Positions 24,851 through 34,031 of a stretch of DNA of 64,000 nt are shown here, piece after piece. Origin of the DNA: UBA1227 sp045599345 (GTDB taxonomy: Bacteria; Bacillota; Clostridia; Oscillospirales; Acutalibacteraceae); NCBI GenBank assembly GCA_045599345.1, contig JAZRVV010000015.1, forward strand, positions 30,654 to 94,653. The letters are read 5' to 3'. The first letter of the stretch is position 1, and every line of letters starts with the position of its first letter. The notes below the pieces were generated by a model. It saw only the letters and a program-made list of their open reading frames with translations. It did no database searches and was not told where the DNA came from. A program made the position numbers and the translations under genes.

Positions 24851-26851
24851 TTAGATGAGTCCACCAACTGCAGCGATAAGTGAAGCAAATACTGTTGAAA
24901 TAACAGTCATGAGCTTGATAAGGATATTGATAGATGGACCTGATGTATCTTTGAATGGGTCACCAACTGTATCACCAACAACTGCTGCGTGATGAGTTTC
25001 TGAACCCTTACCACCGTATACGCCACCTTCAACGTACTTCTTAGCGTTATCCCAAGCGCCACCAGCGTTTGACATAAAGATAGCCATCAATACGCCAGAT
25101 ACGAGAGAACCAGCGAGCAAGCCGCCAAGAGCCTCTGGGCCAAGGAGGAAACCTACTGCAAGTGGAGCAAGTACTGCGATTATGCCAGGAACGATCATTT
25201 CCTTAAGAGCAGCCTTTGTTGAGATAGCAACGCATGTCTTGTAGTCAGGCTTTGCTTTACCTTCAAGGATACCAGGAATCTCACGGAACTGACGACGTAC
25301 TTCTTCGATCATCTGGTTTGCTGCCTTACCAACTGATTCCATTGTGAATGCAGAGAAGAGGAATGGAAGCATACCACCGATTAAAAGACCGATAACAACA
25401 GGAGCTGATGTAAGGTTGATAGAATCAATGCCTACGCCTGCTGTGTATGTGTTAAAGAGTGCGAGTGCTGTGAGGGCTGCAGAACCAATTGCAAAGCCCT
25501 TACCGATAGCTGCTGTTGTGTTACCAACAGAGTCAAGCTTATCTGTGATGTTACGAACTGATTCGTCAAGCTCAGCCATCTCAGCGATACCACCAGCGTT
25601 GTCAGCGATTGGGCCGTATGCGTCAACAGCAACTGTGATACCAGTTGTTGAAAGCATACCAACAGCTGCAAGAGCGATACCATAGATACCAGCGCACTTG
25701 AAAGCAACGAAGATACCAATAGCGATGAGAAGGATTGGGATAGCTGTTGAGAGCATACCTACTGCAAGACCAGAAATGATTGTTGTAGCTGGACCTGTCT
25801 GAGACTGCTCAGCGATGTGCTTAACTGACTTGTAAGCGTCAGATGTGTAGTACTCAGTAACTGTACCGATAAGGAGACCTACGATAAGGCCGGCAATAAC
25901 TGCCCAGAAAGCACCGAGTGAAATGAAGCAAGCTTTGCAAAGAACGAAAGCTGCGATTACTACGAGAGCAGAAGATACCCACTGAGCAACCTTGAGTGCT
26001 GTGTGAGGGTTTGATCCTTCTTTGCCCTTTACGAAGAATGTAGAAATAATTGATGCTACGATACCAAGAGCAGCGAGGAAGAGTGGGAATAAAACACCAG
26101 CTTTGTCAAACAAAACTTCCTCTTTTGTAAGAAGCGCACCAAGTGTAACTGCTGAAACAACAGAACCAACATATGATTCATAGAGGTCAGCACCCATACC
26201 AGCAACGTCGCCTACGTTGTCACCAACGTTATCAGCGATAACAGCAGGGTTTCTTGGGTCATCCTCTGGAATGTTGTTTTCAACCTTACCAACAAGGTCA
26301 GCACCAACGTCAGCTGCCTTTGTGTAGATACCGCCACCAACACGAGCGAAGAGAGCGATAGAAGAAGCACCAAGGCTGAAACCAAAGAGTACGTCTGTGT
26401 TACCCTTTGTAATGATGTAGATAAGGCCAACACCAAGAAGACCAAGACCTACAACTGACATGCCCATTACTGCACCGCCTGAGAAAGCGATTGAAAGGGC
26501 CTTGTTCATGCCACCTTCTTTTGCAGCGTTAGCTGTACGAACGTTAGCTCTTGTAGCAACAGTCATACCAAAGAAACCAGCGAGTACTGAGAAGAGAGCA
26601 CCGGCTACGAAGCAAATAGCTGTAGTCCAGTTAATTGCAAAACCGATTACTACGAGGAGTACTGCTACGAAAACTACAAGAATTTTGTACTCTGATGTAA
26701 GGAAAGCGAGAGCACCTTCATGGATGCTGTCTGAGATTTCCTTCATTCTGTCTGTTCCAACAGGAGCCTTTGTTACTTTCATTGCAAGGAAAAGTGCAAA
26801 GAGAAGTGCAAGTGCACCAGCAACTGGAACTAAGAAAAGAAATTTTGCCAT
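24851..26851 (-). CDS. hppA: Membrane-bound ion-pumping pyrophosphatase, K+-dependent type
   Basis: A membrane pyrophosphatase that couples PPi hydrolysis to export of H+ or Na+. It is a 666-residue protein with about 16 hydrophobic helices. Substrate-site motifs are visible: DVGADLVGKVE, DNVGDNVGD and a third acidic loop DNAGGIAEM; GDTVGDPFKDTSGPS lies near the C-terminus. In GNTTAAIGKG the alanine marks the K+-dependent class (K+-independent enzymes have Lys there). That class includes both Na+ and H+ pumps, so the ion cannot be fixed here. The start at ATG 26851 has GGGGGA seven bases upstream; a TTG 15 bases earlier is in frame but inferior. In anaerobes this enzyme recovers energy from biosynthetic PPi. 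Confidence 0.96.
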   Translation of the reverse strand: MAKFLFLVPVAGALALLFALFLAMKVTKAPVGTDRMKEISDSIHEGALAFLTSEYKILVVFVAVLLVVIGFAINWTTAICFVAGALFSVLAGFFGMTVATRANVRTANAAKEGGMNKALSIAFSGGAVMGMSVVGLGLLGVGLIYIITKGNTDVLFGFSLGASSIALFARVGGGIYTKAADVGADLVGKVENNIPEDDPRNPAVIADNVGDNVGDVAGMGADLYESYVGSVVSAVTLGALLTKEEVLFDKAGVLFPLFLAALGIVASIISTFFVKGKEGSNPHTALKVAQWVSSALVVIAAFVLCKACFISLGAFWAVIAGLIVGLLIGTVTEYYTSDAYKSVKHIAEQSQTGPATTIISGLAVGMLSTAIPILLIAIGIFVAFKCAGIYGIALAAVGMLSTTGITVAVDAYGPIADNAGGIAEMAELDESVRNITDKLDSVGNTTAAIGKGFAIGSAALTALALFNTYTAGVGIDSINLTSAPVVIGLLIGGMLPFLFSAFTMESVGKAANQMIEEVRRQFREIPGILEGKAKPDYKTCVAISTKAALKEMIVPGIIAVLAPLAVGFLLGPEALGGLLAGSLVSGVLMAIFMSNAGGAWDNAKKYVEGGVYGGKGSETHHAAVVGDTVGDPFKDTSGPSINILIKLMTVISTVFASLIAAVGGLI

Positions 26852-26896
26852 TTCTAAATCCCCCAATTATATAATATTTGTATATTGGCACGAACA

Positions 26897-26925
26897 ATTC
26901 TATCACCCCAATATTATAGTTTCAA
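26897..26925 (-). promoter_or_regulatory. hppA promoter
   Basis: On the minus strand TTGAAA (26925-26920) and TAGAAT (26902-26897) are 17 bases apart, 46 bases upstream of the hppA start. Confidence 0.6.
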
Positions 26926-26982
26926 CTATTTTTGAATTTTTTATTTGACAATCTTGTAACGAAGTTTAACAAAGTGACAGAA

Positions 26983-27104
26983 ATATGCACAAAAGCAAGA
27001 AATTATATTGTGCATATTGTCGAAAAAGCCTATTGATACTTATAAAACATTATATCTGTAGCTTAAAACGGCAGTGAGGTTTTTGTGTACCTTGCTGCCG
27101 TTTT
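26983..27104. other. Two unexplained inverted repeats in the hppA-mraZ gap
   Basis: The 500-base gap between the divergent hppA and mraZ genes holds no credible ORF. It contains (a) a 10-bp perfect inverted repeat, ATATGCACAA at 26983-26992 and TTGTGCATAT at 27008-27017, with a 15-base spacer. It also contains (b) a long hairpin in which AAAACGGCAG (27065-27074) pairs with CTGCCGTTTT (27095-27104), continued inward by TG wobbles and AGGT/ACCT to about 16 bp with an eight-base loop. Neither follows a gene end. They could belong to a small RNA or serve as regulatory sites. I see no firm promoter for such an RNA. Confidence 0.5.
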
Positions 27105-27252
27105 GCAATTTCAAGGCACGAAAACTTGCAAAAATCGACTCTGAAAAGGTGAGTTTTGTGTAAAATATCATGCCAAAAAATTGCAAAAAAGTCAGATCGT
27201 GAGATGGGCTCAAAACGGTTCACAAAAAAGTTAAAAAAATTTAAAAAAATCC

Positions 27253-27281
27253 TTGCATTTAGGGGCGCTTTATAATATACT
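27253..27281 (+). promoter_or_regulatory. Promoter of the mraZ (division and cell wall) operon
   Basis: TTGCAT (27253-27258) and TATACT (27276-27281) are 17 bases apart. A-rich tracts upstream (27215-27250) could act as UP elements. An overlapping TATAAT at 27271 lacks a -35 partner. Confidence 0.55.
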
Positions 27282-27292
27282 AGTGTCATAAA

Positions 27293-27340
27293 GTGGAGCA
27301 AAATTCCACCAAAATGGTGAAAAGTGGGGAACGAAAGGGG
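27293..27340 (+). promoter_or_regulatory. Candidate MraZ operator repeats
   Basis: Direct repeats of the G-rich type bound by MraZ lie between the promoter and mraZ: GTGGAG (27293), ATGGTG (27314), GTGGGG (27324) and AAGGGG (27335). The last three starts are 10-11 bases apart, about one helical turn, and the last doubles as ribosome binding site. MraZ is known to repress its own operon by binding such repeats downstream of the promoter. Confidence 0.6.
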
Positions 27341-27348
27341 ACAAAATA

Positions 27349-27768
27349 ATGGATTTTCTTGGCGTATACAACCATAGCCTTGACGCCAAAAATCGAATAT
27401 TCATTCCTTCTAAGTATCGTGAGTACTTGGGAGGTACTTTTGTTGTCTGCAAAGCTCCTGATGAATGTCTCTACATCTACTCCCAGGAGGAGTGGGAAAA
27501 GGTTGCTGCTCAGGTAAAAGCATTACCTGGTACAGCTGAGTACAGACGTTACAAGAGAAACTTCTTTGGCAACGCCGACATAGTGGAACTCGACAAACAG
27601 GGTCGTTTCACAATCAAGGCAGAGCTTTTACAATATGCAAATCTTTCTAAGGACGTAGTCATTGCCGGTTCTGGTAACAAGTTTGAAATTTGGAACGCAG
27701 AGGACTTCGAGAGAGATACAAACAAGACACGCGATGCGGACGACCTTAATATTGAGGTTATTTTCTAA
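27349..27768 (+). CDS. mraZ: Transcriptional regulator MraZ
   Basis: A 139-residue AbrB-fold DNA-binding protein with two MraZ domains. Each domain has a version of the DxKGR motif: DAKNRIFIPSKYR (about 14-26, with Asn in place of Gly) and LDKQGRFTIKAELL (about 80-93). In other bacteria it forms a ring-shaped oligomer, binds the repeats in front of its own gene and controls the division and cell wall operon. It is the first gene, and its stop overlaps the start of rsmH by one base. The ribosome binding site is AAAGGGG. Confidence 0.96.
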   Translation: MDFLGVYNHSLDAKNRIFIPSKYREYLGGTFVVCKAPDECLYIYSQEEWEKVAAQVKALPGTAEYRRYKRNFFGNADIVELDKQGRFTIKAELLQYANLSKDVVIAGSGNKFEIWNAEDFERDTNKTRDADDLNIEVIF

Positions 27769-28703
27769 TGGCTAATTCGTTTTCTCATATTCCAGTTCTG
27801 TTTGATGAAACAATAAGTTCGCTTTGCATCAAATCTGATGGCATTTACGTAGATGCCACGGCAGGTGGCGGTGGACATTCAAGTGGAATACTTGAGAAGC
27901 TAGGGGAGCGCGGCAGGCTTATATGCATCGATCGTGATCCCGATGCAATAGAAACGTTGAATGAGCGTTTTGGTGGCGACAGTCGTGTAACGGTTGTCCA
28001 CGACAACTACTGTAATATAAAGGGCGTTCTCGCATCATTATCGATTGACAGAGTTGACGGCATCCTTGCCGACTTGGGCGTGAGCTCACATCAGCTCGAC
28101 ACGGCGGAGCGTGGATTCTCATTTCATAATGACGCACCGCTCGACATGAGGATGAGTCAGAGCGGTCCAACGGCAGCAGATTTGTGCAACACGTTGTCAG
28201 AGGCTGAACTTACGAGAATAATACGTAGCTACGGCGAAGAACGATATGCGCAAAGCATTGCAAAGAATATTGTAAAGGCAAGGGCCTTTACACCAATCGA
28301 AACAACGCTCCAACTTGCCGAGATTGTTTCAAACTCAATGCCTGCAAAAGCGCGTAGGAACGGCCATCCGGCTAGGAGGACGTTCCAGGCACTTCGAATA
28401 GAAGTAAACGGAGAACTCGAGAAACTTGGCGGTTCGGTTGAGGACATGTTCGACTGCCTATCTATAGATGGTATATTATCGATTATTACTTTCCATTCTT
28501 TGGAGGATAGGACAGTAAAGCAGGAATTTGCCAAATTCTGCGAGGGCTGCACATGCCCACCAGAATTTCCGGTGTGTGTCTGTGGCAAGACACCACGTGG
28601 CAAACTTCAGTTTAAATTTAAAGAAGCGTCAGAACAGGAGCTTGAAGTAAACGCAAGATCACGTTCGGCAAAGCTTCGTTCAATTATCAAGATTAAAGAT
28701 TAA
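27768..28703 (+). CDS. rsmH: 16S rRNA m4C1402 methyltransferase RsmH
   Basis: A 311-residue SAM-dependent enzyme (MraW) that methylates N4 of C1402 in 16S rRNA. Motifs: HIPVLFDETI at the N-terminus, the SAM-binding DATAGGGGHSSGIL (about 29-42), ADLGVSSHQLD, DAPLDMRM, and SIITFHSLEDRTVKQ near the C-terminus. The length is typical. The start overlaps the mraZ stop, so translation is coupled. It is in the standard second position of the division cluster. Confidence 0.97.
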   Translation: MANSFSHIPVLFDETISSLCIKSDGIYVDATAGGGGHSSGILEKLGERGRLICIDRDPDAIETLNERFGGDSRVTVVHDNYCNIKGVLASLSIDRVDGILADLGVSSHQLDTAERGFSFHNDAPLDMRMSQSGPTAADLCNTLSEAELTRIIRSYGEERYAQSIAKNIVKARAFTPIETTLQLAEIVSNSMPAKARRNGHPARRTFQALRIEVNGELEKLGGSVEDMFDCLSIDGILSIITFHSLEDRTVKQEFAKFCEGCTCPPEFPVCVCGKTPRGKLQFKFKEASEQELEVNARSRSAKLRSIIKIKD

Positions 28704-28723
28704 GCAAAAGGAGGGTGGAACCA

Positions 28724-29230
28724 TTGGCTTATGCAAACAGAACAGAAGCAGTAGACATGCGTAAATCAAATCAGTATGGTTCTGCTGCTCCAAAGAGGGC
28801 ACCACAGAGTGCACCAAAGCACGCAGCACCTCGTCCAAAGGTTGTAAAGAAGTCCAAGACAGAAATACGTGCCGAGGAGCGTCGCAGTGCAAAGAAGGCA
28901 ATAAAGGCTCTTGCAATTTGTGCAGTTCTCTTTGCTCTTATTGCTTCTCAGATATTCAGCCAAGTTAAGGTTGATGAGCTCGACAGAGAAATAGAATCAG
29001 TTAATTCTGAAATAGAAGTTGTAGAGAGTGAAAACACAAGGCTAAACATGGCGATTGATTCTACTATTTCGCTTGATAAAGTAGACAGTTACGCTCAAAA
29101 CGTACTGGGGATGGTTAAGGTTGAAAACTATCAGGTTTCATACATAGATCTCTCCGGTGGTGATGCTGTCATCCAAAGCGGTGGCAAGGTTCATCAGAGC
29201 CTTTGGGAAACAATAAAAATGTTTTTCTAA
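28724..29230 (+). CDS. ftsL: FtsL-like cell division protein
   Basis: A 168-residue bitopic membrane protein. A basic, Ala/Pro/Lys-rich cytoplasmic tail (about 1-65) precedes one membrane helix (IKALAICAVLFALIASQIF) and a heptad-type coiled coil (VDELDREIESVNSEIEVVES) on the outside. Sequence conservation in FtsL is low; the assignment rests on this topology and the position between rsmH and the transpeptidase gene. I chose TTG at 28724, nine bases after AAGGAGG. The GTG at 28715 overlaps that ribosome binding site and is too close. FtsL joins FtsQ/DivIB and FtsB/DivIC in the divisome. Confidence 0.82.
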   Translation: MAYANRTEAVDMRKSNQYGSAAPKRAPQSAPKHAAPRPKVVKKSKTEIRAEERRSAKKAIKALAICAVLFALIASQIFSQVKVDELDREIESVNSEIEVVESENTRLNMAIDSTISLDKVDSYAQNVLGMVKVENYQVSYIDLSGGDAVIQSGGKVHQSLWETIKMFF

Positions 29231-29242
29231 ATAACGTAAAAA

Positions 29243-29276
29243 ATGAGAGTTAAGGAGACTGTTCCTTAACTCTCAT
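29243..29276 (+). other. 14-bp perfect hairpin between ftsL and the PBP gene
   Basis: ATGAGAGTTAAGGA pairs perfectly with TCCTTAACTCTCAT across a six-base loop. No T-run follows (next bases AGTCGTAT), so it is not a canonical terminator. It lies inside an otherwise gap-free operon and may be an mRNA stability or processing element, or an attenuation site. Confidence 0.7.
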
Positions 29277-29313
29277 AGTCGTATATTAAGGGTGACCAAA
29301 AGGGGTTGTAGAC

Positions 29314-31536
29314 GTGCCTAAGGCTAAACGAAATCAATTAAAGAATAGGGCTATTATAGCTTTACTTTTCACTTGCATCTTGGGATTTGGTGCAGGTGCG
29401 TATGGCCTTGTAAATGTTGGAATCGTCAATGGTGAGAAATACAAATTCAAGGCAGAACAGCAACAACTTTCGGATACAACAGTATCTGCACTACGTGGAA
29501 CAATCTACGATGCGAATATGAATGTGCTCGCTCAGTCGGCAGATGCTTGGAAAATATTTATTAACCCTTCCAAGATTCCTGACGATGAGACTCGACAGGA
29601 TATAGCGCAGGAATTGTCAACTGTTTTGGAACTCGATTATGACACAGTGCTTGAAAAATGTTCAAGAAGCAAGCACGCTTATGTTCTTATAAAATCTCAA
29701 GTTGATTATGATTCGAAAACACAAATCATTGAATTCAGACAGAAGCACAAGGGCTACAATCAGATAATCGGTACAGAGGATGACGTTAAGCGCTATTACC
29801 CTTATGGCACATTTGCTTCATCGGTTTTGGGATTTACTGGCGCTGATGACATAGGACTTTCTGGCCTTGAGTATTTTTACAATGACACTTTGACTGGCAC
29901 ACAGGGACGTCTTGTTACTGCGAAAAATGCAAGACAGCTCAAAATGTCATCTGATTATTCGGCATACTATGAAGCTGAAACTGGACTTAATCTTCAACTT
30001 ACAATTGATCAGGTTATTCAGTACTACCTTGACACTGCGCTTGAAGAGGCAGTTTCACTTAACAATGCGAATTATGGTTATGGCATCATTATGGATGTCG
30101 AAACAGGCGCAGTTCTTGCTATGAGTACCAAGCCTGACTTTGATACAAATGATCCATACAAGATAGCAGATGAACGAAAAGTGACAGAACTTGATGAAAT
30201 AGAGGACCCTGATGAGAAGACCAAGGCTACTTCAGAGGCTCGCAATTCTCAATGGCGTAACAGGTCAATATGTGACTCGTATGAGCCGGGTTCGGTTTAC
30301 AAGTGTATTACCGCAGCAGCTGGACTTGAGGAGGGAGTAGTTACTCCTGAGGAGATGTTTAACTGCAGAGGTAGTTACGAAGTTCTTGATAGAACATTCC
30401 ACTGTTCACACAGAGCAGGTCACGGCGTTGAGGATTTCACAACGGCTATGATGAATTCCTGCAACCCAATTTTTATTGAAGTGGCACAGCGTCTTGGCGC
30501 AGATACTTTCTACAAGTATTTTGAGGCTTTTGGTTTTGCCGAAAAGACAGGCATTGACCTTCCGGCTGAATCAAAACCAGTCGCTGATGTAACTTATCAC
30601 TCAAGAAAAGCATTAAATGCGGTTGCCATGGCGTCTAGCTCATTCGGCCAGACATTCCAGGCAAGCCCAATTCAAATAATCACTGCTATCAATGCGATAG
30701 CAAATGATGGCAAACTCATGCAACCATACGTTGTTGGCTCTATGCTTGATTCAGAGGGCAACAAGGTGTTTGAAACCAAGCCAATTCAAAAGCGCCAGGT
30801 TATCTCTAAAGATACTGCTGACATTTTGAAGGTTATGATGGAACGAGTAGTAAGTGAGGGTACAGCAAAGAATGCTTACGTGCCAGGCTATCGTGTAGCT
30901 GGTAAGACGGGTACATCTCAGAAACTTACAATTGGTGAGAACATTTACATTGCCAGCTTCTGTGGATTTGCTCCAGCTGATAATCCAAAGATTTCTGCTC
31001 TTATCGTTGTCGATGAGCCTAAGAATGGATCAATCACTGGTGGTTCTGTTGCAGGTCCTGTTGCAGCAGAGGTTATCTCTAACGTTATGAAATATTTGAA
31101 CGTTGAGCCACAGTATACTGATGATGAACTTGCAAGACTCGATGTCACGATAGCAAAGGCTGTTGGCAAGACTGTAGCTGAGGCTAAAAAGGAACTCGAA
31201 AGCACTGGATTCGCAGTTAAGGTTATCGGCAATGGCGATACAGTAGCAAAGCAGGTTCCAAGTGCTGGCCAAACATTACCAAAGAACGGCCTTGTGGTTT
31301 TGTATACAGACAAGGATGCCGAGCAACAGATGGTAACTGTTCCAGACCTCACAGGTCTTACTGTTGCTGAGGCAAACAACACAGCAATTGCTTGTGGTCT
31401 CAACATTAGACGTGTTGGTTACAAGTCAGCAACAGATGTTAAGGCTTATAAGCAAAATGTTGCATCTGGTTCAGATGCTCCAATGGGAACTGTAATAACT
31501 GTTTCATTTAGAACTGAAATAAATGAGGAAGACTAA
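29314..31536 (+). CDS. Class B penicillin-binding protein with two PASTA domains (FtsI/SpoVD-like)
   Basis: A 740-residue D,D-transpeptidase that cross-links septal peptidoglycan. One N-terminal membrane helix (about 12-34) is followed by the PBP dimerisation region (RGTIYDANMNVLAQS) and the transpeptidase domain: active-site S327-x2-K330 (PGSVYK), SCN at 382-384 and KTGT at 531-534. Two PASTA repeats end the protein (about 605-670 and 675-735; the VPDLTGLTVAEA segment starts the second). PASTA occurs in both PBP2x-type division enzymes and sporulation SpoVD, so the name is left open. The start is GTG with AGGGG upstream. A single such gene is present here where many Firmicutes have pbpB and spoVD in tandem. 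Confidence 0.93.
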   Translation: MPKAKRNQLKNRAIIALLFTCILGFGAGAYGLVNVGIVNGEKYKFKAEQQQLSDTTVSALRGTIYDANMNVLAQSADAWKIFINPSKIPDDETRQDIAQELSTVLELDYDTVLEKCSRSKHAYVLIKSQVDYDSKTQIIEFRQKHKGYNQIIGTEDDVKRYYPYGTFASSVLGFTGADDIGLSGLEYFYNDTLTGTQGRLVTAKNARQLKMSSDYSAYYEAETGLNLQLTIDQVIQYYLDTALEEAVSLNNANYGYGIIMDVETGAVLAMSTKPDFDTNDPYKIADERKVTELDEIEDPDEKTKATSEARNSQWRNRSICDSYEPGSVYKCITAAAGLEEGVVTPEEMFNCRGSYEVLDRTFHCSHRAGHGVEDFTTAMMNSCNPIFIEVAQRLGADTFYKYFEAFGFAEKTGIDLPAESKPVADVTYHSRKALNAVAMASSSFGQTFQASPIQIITAINAIANDGKLMQPYVVGSMLDSEGNKVFETKPIQKRQVISKDTADILKVMMERVVSEGTAKNAYVPGYRVAGKTGTSQKLTIGENIYIASFCGFAPADNPKISALIVVDEPKNGSITGGSVAGPVAAEVISNVMKYLNVEPQYTDDELARLDVTIAKAVGKTVAEAKKELESTGFAVKVIGNGDTVAKQVPSAGQTLPKNGLVVLYTDKDAEQQMVTVPDLTGLTVAEANNTAIACGLNIRRVGYKSATDVKAYKQNVASGSDAPMGTVITVSFRTEINEED

Positions 31537-32957
31537 TGAAGAAATTAACTACTGAAGAAATTGCTCGTGCCTGTGGTGGCACAACTACCTCGAATGCAGA
31601 GGTTACATCAGTTGTAATAGACAATAGAGAGGTAACACAGGGCGCACTGTTTGTTGCGATACGTGGTGAACGTCTTGACGGGCATCAGTTTGTCCAATCA
31701 GCAATAGCAGCAGGCGCTGCTGCCATAATGGTACACGAGGATGGCATAGAAGCTGATGTGCCTGTAATCAAGGTTGAGAATACTGAAAAGGCTCTTCTCT
31801 CATTGGCTCGCTATTATAGACAGAGCTTTGATATCCCTCTTGTTGCGCTAACAGGTAGTGTTGGCAAGACAACCACCAAGGAAATGATTTGGTGTGTCTT
31901 GAATGCAAAGTATAACGCTCATAAAACTCAAGGTAATCTCAACAACTCAATCGGTGTTCCAAAGGTTCTACTTCGGATGGAAGAGGAACACACAGCAGCT
32001 GTTATTGAAATGGGAATGAATCACAAGGGAGAGATTTCGGTCCTTACAAAAACTGCTCTTCCTAATATGGCTGTTATAACAAATATTGGTGTTTCACATA
32101 TTGAAAATTTAGGTAGCAGAGAAGGCATTCTCGCTGCAAAACTTGAGATTCTTGAGGGACTCAAAGAAGGCTCAGCACTTATCCTTAATAACGATAACGA
32201 CATGCTTTCAAAACTCAAGGAATCTGACTTTGATCACAAATATAGAATTCGTACTTTTGGTATCCACAGTGATGCTGATGTTATGGCGACAGATATCGTA
32301 TATTCGGACGCTTCGACTCGTTTTGCTGCAGTAATAAAACCGTCGAAGCTCGATGGACTGGATGGCGCCGACGGCTGCGAGAGCCAGGAGTGCTCTTTTG
32401 TTGTCGTCCTCCCAACTACAGGAGAGCACAACGTTTATGACGCTCTTGCGGCAATTAGTGTCGGCGCCGAGCTAGGCATCGAGCCACAGAAAATGGCTGA
32501 TGCACTAGCAGGCTATGTCCCAGCGGGTATGCGTGAAAAAATAGAAGTGATAAAGGGAATTACTCTTGTTGAGGATTGCTATAATGCAAGCCCTGATTCA
32601 GTAAGAGCGCTTTCGAATACCCTTAGAATTAAGGGCGAAGGTGGTCACAGAAAGATAGCTGTTATCGCTGATATGCTTGAACTTGGCGCATACAGCGAGG
32701 AGGGACACAGGAACTGTGGCAAGTACCTTGCCGATGCAGGAGTGGACCTGCTTTTGACATACGGTCAACTTGCAAAGTATGTAGCAGATGAAGCAAAGAA
32801 AAATGGCGTTTTCCGTGTCTTTGAATTTGATTCAAAGGAAGAACTTGCAAAGCATCTGATCCCACTACTTAAAGAGGGCGACGTTGTTGCCTTTAAGGGT
32901 AGCCGTGGCATGATGCTCGAAGAAGTAATAGATCTCGTAAAAGGAGAACTCTCATGA
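31536..32957 (+). CDS. murF: UDP-MurNAc-tripeptide:D-Ala-D-Ala ligase MurF
   Basis: Cytoplasmic ATP-dependent ligase that adds D-Ala-D-Ala to the muropeptide precursor (473 residues). The Mur ligase P-loop is TGSVGKTTTKEM (about 107-118). EMGMNHKGEI is the MurF-specific central motif, and VEDCYNASPDSVRAL lies in the C-terminal domain. Its start overlaps the PBP stop by one base and its end overlaps the mraY start by four bases. A loop around 268-285 (SKLDGLDGADG) looks slightly longer than usual. murE and murD are not neighbours as they often are. Confidence 0.96.
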   Translation: MKKLTTEEIARACGGTTTSNAEVTSVVIDNREVTQGALFVAIRGERLDGHQFVQSAIAAGAAAIMVHEDGIEADVPVIKVENTEKALLSLARYYRQSFDIPLVALTGSVGKTTTKEMIWCVLNAKYNAHKTQGNLNNSIGVPKVLLRMEEEHTAAVIEMGMNHKGEISVLTKTALPNMAVITNIGVSHIENLGSREGILAAKLEILEGLKEGSALILNNDNDMLSKLKESDFDHKYRIRTFGIHSDADVMATDIVYSDASTRFAAVIKPSKLDGLDGADGCESQECSFVVVLPTTGEHNVYDALAAISVGAELGIEPQKMADALAGYVPAGMREKIEVIKGITLVEDCYNASPDSVRALSNTLRIKGEGGHRKIAVIADMLELGAYSEEGHRNCGKYLADAGVDLLLTYGQLAKYVADEAKKNGVFRVFEFDSKEELAKHLIPLLKEGDVVAFKGSRGMMLEEVIDLVKGELS

Positions 32958-34015
32958 AAATTGTGTTAAGCATAATATTGGCCGTTGTTCTAGGCTTTGC
33001 AATATCAGCGCTTCTTGGAATAGTAGTTGTTCCATATCTACACAAATTAAAGTTTGGACAGACAATCCTTGATATCGGTCCAAATTGGCATAAGAACAAG
33101 CAGGGAACCCCAACAATGGGTGGCGTGATGTTTATTGTCGCTTCAATTGTTGCAGCACTTGCAGTTATCATAATTAACAAGATAATGGGTGTTGATTTAG
33201 TAGGTGGGGATGGCCCACTTGCTGGTTCTTTGAAAGTAAAACTTTATTCAGGAATGATTTTAGCCCTAGGCTTTGGTCTTATCGGATTTGCTGATGACTA
33301 TATCAAAGTTGCAAAGAAGCAAAATGAGGGTCTTACAGTAATTCAAAAGACACTCCTCCAACTTGCGCTTTCGGGTGCATACATCCTTACTTTCTGCCTC
33401 CAAGGCGATCAGTTTATGTACATTCCTTTTGTAGGCAATGTAGGTTATGGTTCACCAATTATCTTTGCGATTTTTACTGTGGTAGTAATTTATGCAACAG
33501 TAAATGCAGTTAATTTTACAGATGGTATCGATGGACTTTGCGCATCGGTTACAGTAACCGTTGCACTCTCATTTGCAGTTATGGCAGCGCTTCGCCACTA
33601 CATGGGCGCATCAATTGTTGCATGCGCACTTCTTGGTGCTTGCGCTGGTTACCTTATTTGGAACTGGCACCCAGCAAAGTGCTTTATGGGTGATACAGGT
33701 TCAATGTTCCTTGGCGGCATGGTTGTGGCACTTGCTTATGCAATTGATTGTCCACTCATCCTTCTTGTTGCAGGTCTTGTGTATGTAATTGAAGGACTTT
33801 CAGATGTAGTTCAAATTGGTTATTTCAAGATTACAAAGAAAATTGCAAGACGTACTGATCCAAATGCAACAGGAAAGCGTCTTTTAAAGATGGCACCTAT
33901 TCATCACCACTTTGAAAAGTGTGGATGGTCAGAGGTTAAGATTGTTTTAGTATTTTCATTTGTAAGTTTGCTTGCAGGCATAGGCGCTTGCCTTCTTACA
34001 TATTTTGGTGAATAA
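32954..34015 (+). CDS. mraY: Phospho-MurNAc-pentapeptide transferase MraY
   Basis: Integral membrane enzyme that makes lipid I from UDP-MurNAc-pentapeptide and undecaprenyl phosphate. About ten hydrophobic helices are visible over 353 residues. Signature motifs are GTPTMGG (about 55-61), FADDYIKV, NFTDGIDGLC, GDTGSMFLGG and the HHHFEKCGWSE loop near the C-terminus. It overlaps murF by four bases (ATGA) and is 16 bases before ftsW. Confidence 0.98.
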   Translation: MKIVLSIILAVVLGFAISALLGIVVVPYLHKLKFGQTILDIGPNWHKNKQGTPTMGGVMFIVASIVAALAVIIINKIMGVDLVGGDGPLAGSLKVKLYSGMILALGFGLIGFADDYIKVAKKQNEGLTVIQKTLLQLALSGAYILTFCLQGDQFMYIPFVGNVGYGSPIIFAIFTVVVIYATVNAVNFTDGIDGLCASVTVTVALSFAVMAALRHYMGASIVACALLGACAGYLIWNWHPAKCFMGDTGSMFLGGMVVALAYAIDCPLILLVAGLVYVIEGLSDVVQIGYFKITKKIARRTDPNATGKRLLKMAPIHHHFEKCGWSEVKIVLVFSFVSLLAGIGACLLTYFGE

Positions 34016-34031
34016 ATTTTAGGAGCAGAAT

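Noticed and set aside
27050..27301. An 83-codon minus-strand frame in the hppA-mraZ gap
   Set aside because: It is a Phe-rich translation of A-tracts that crosses the mraZ promoter and the long hairpin, with no ribosome binding site.
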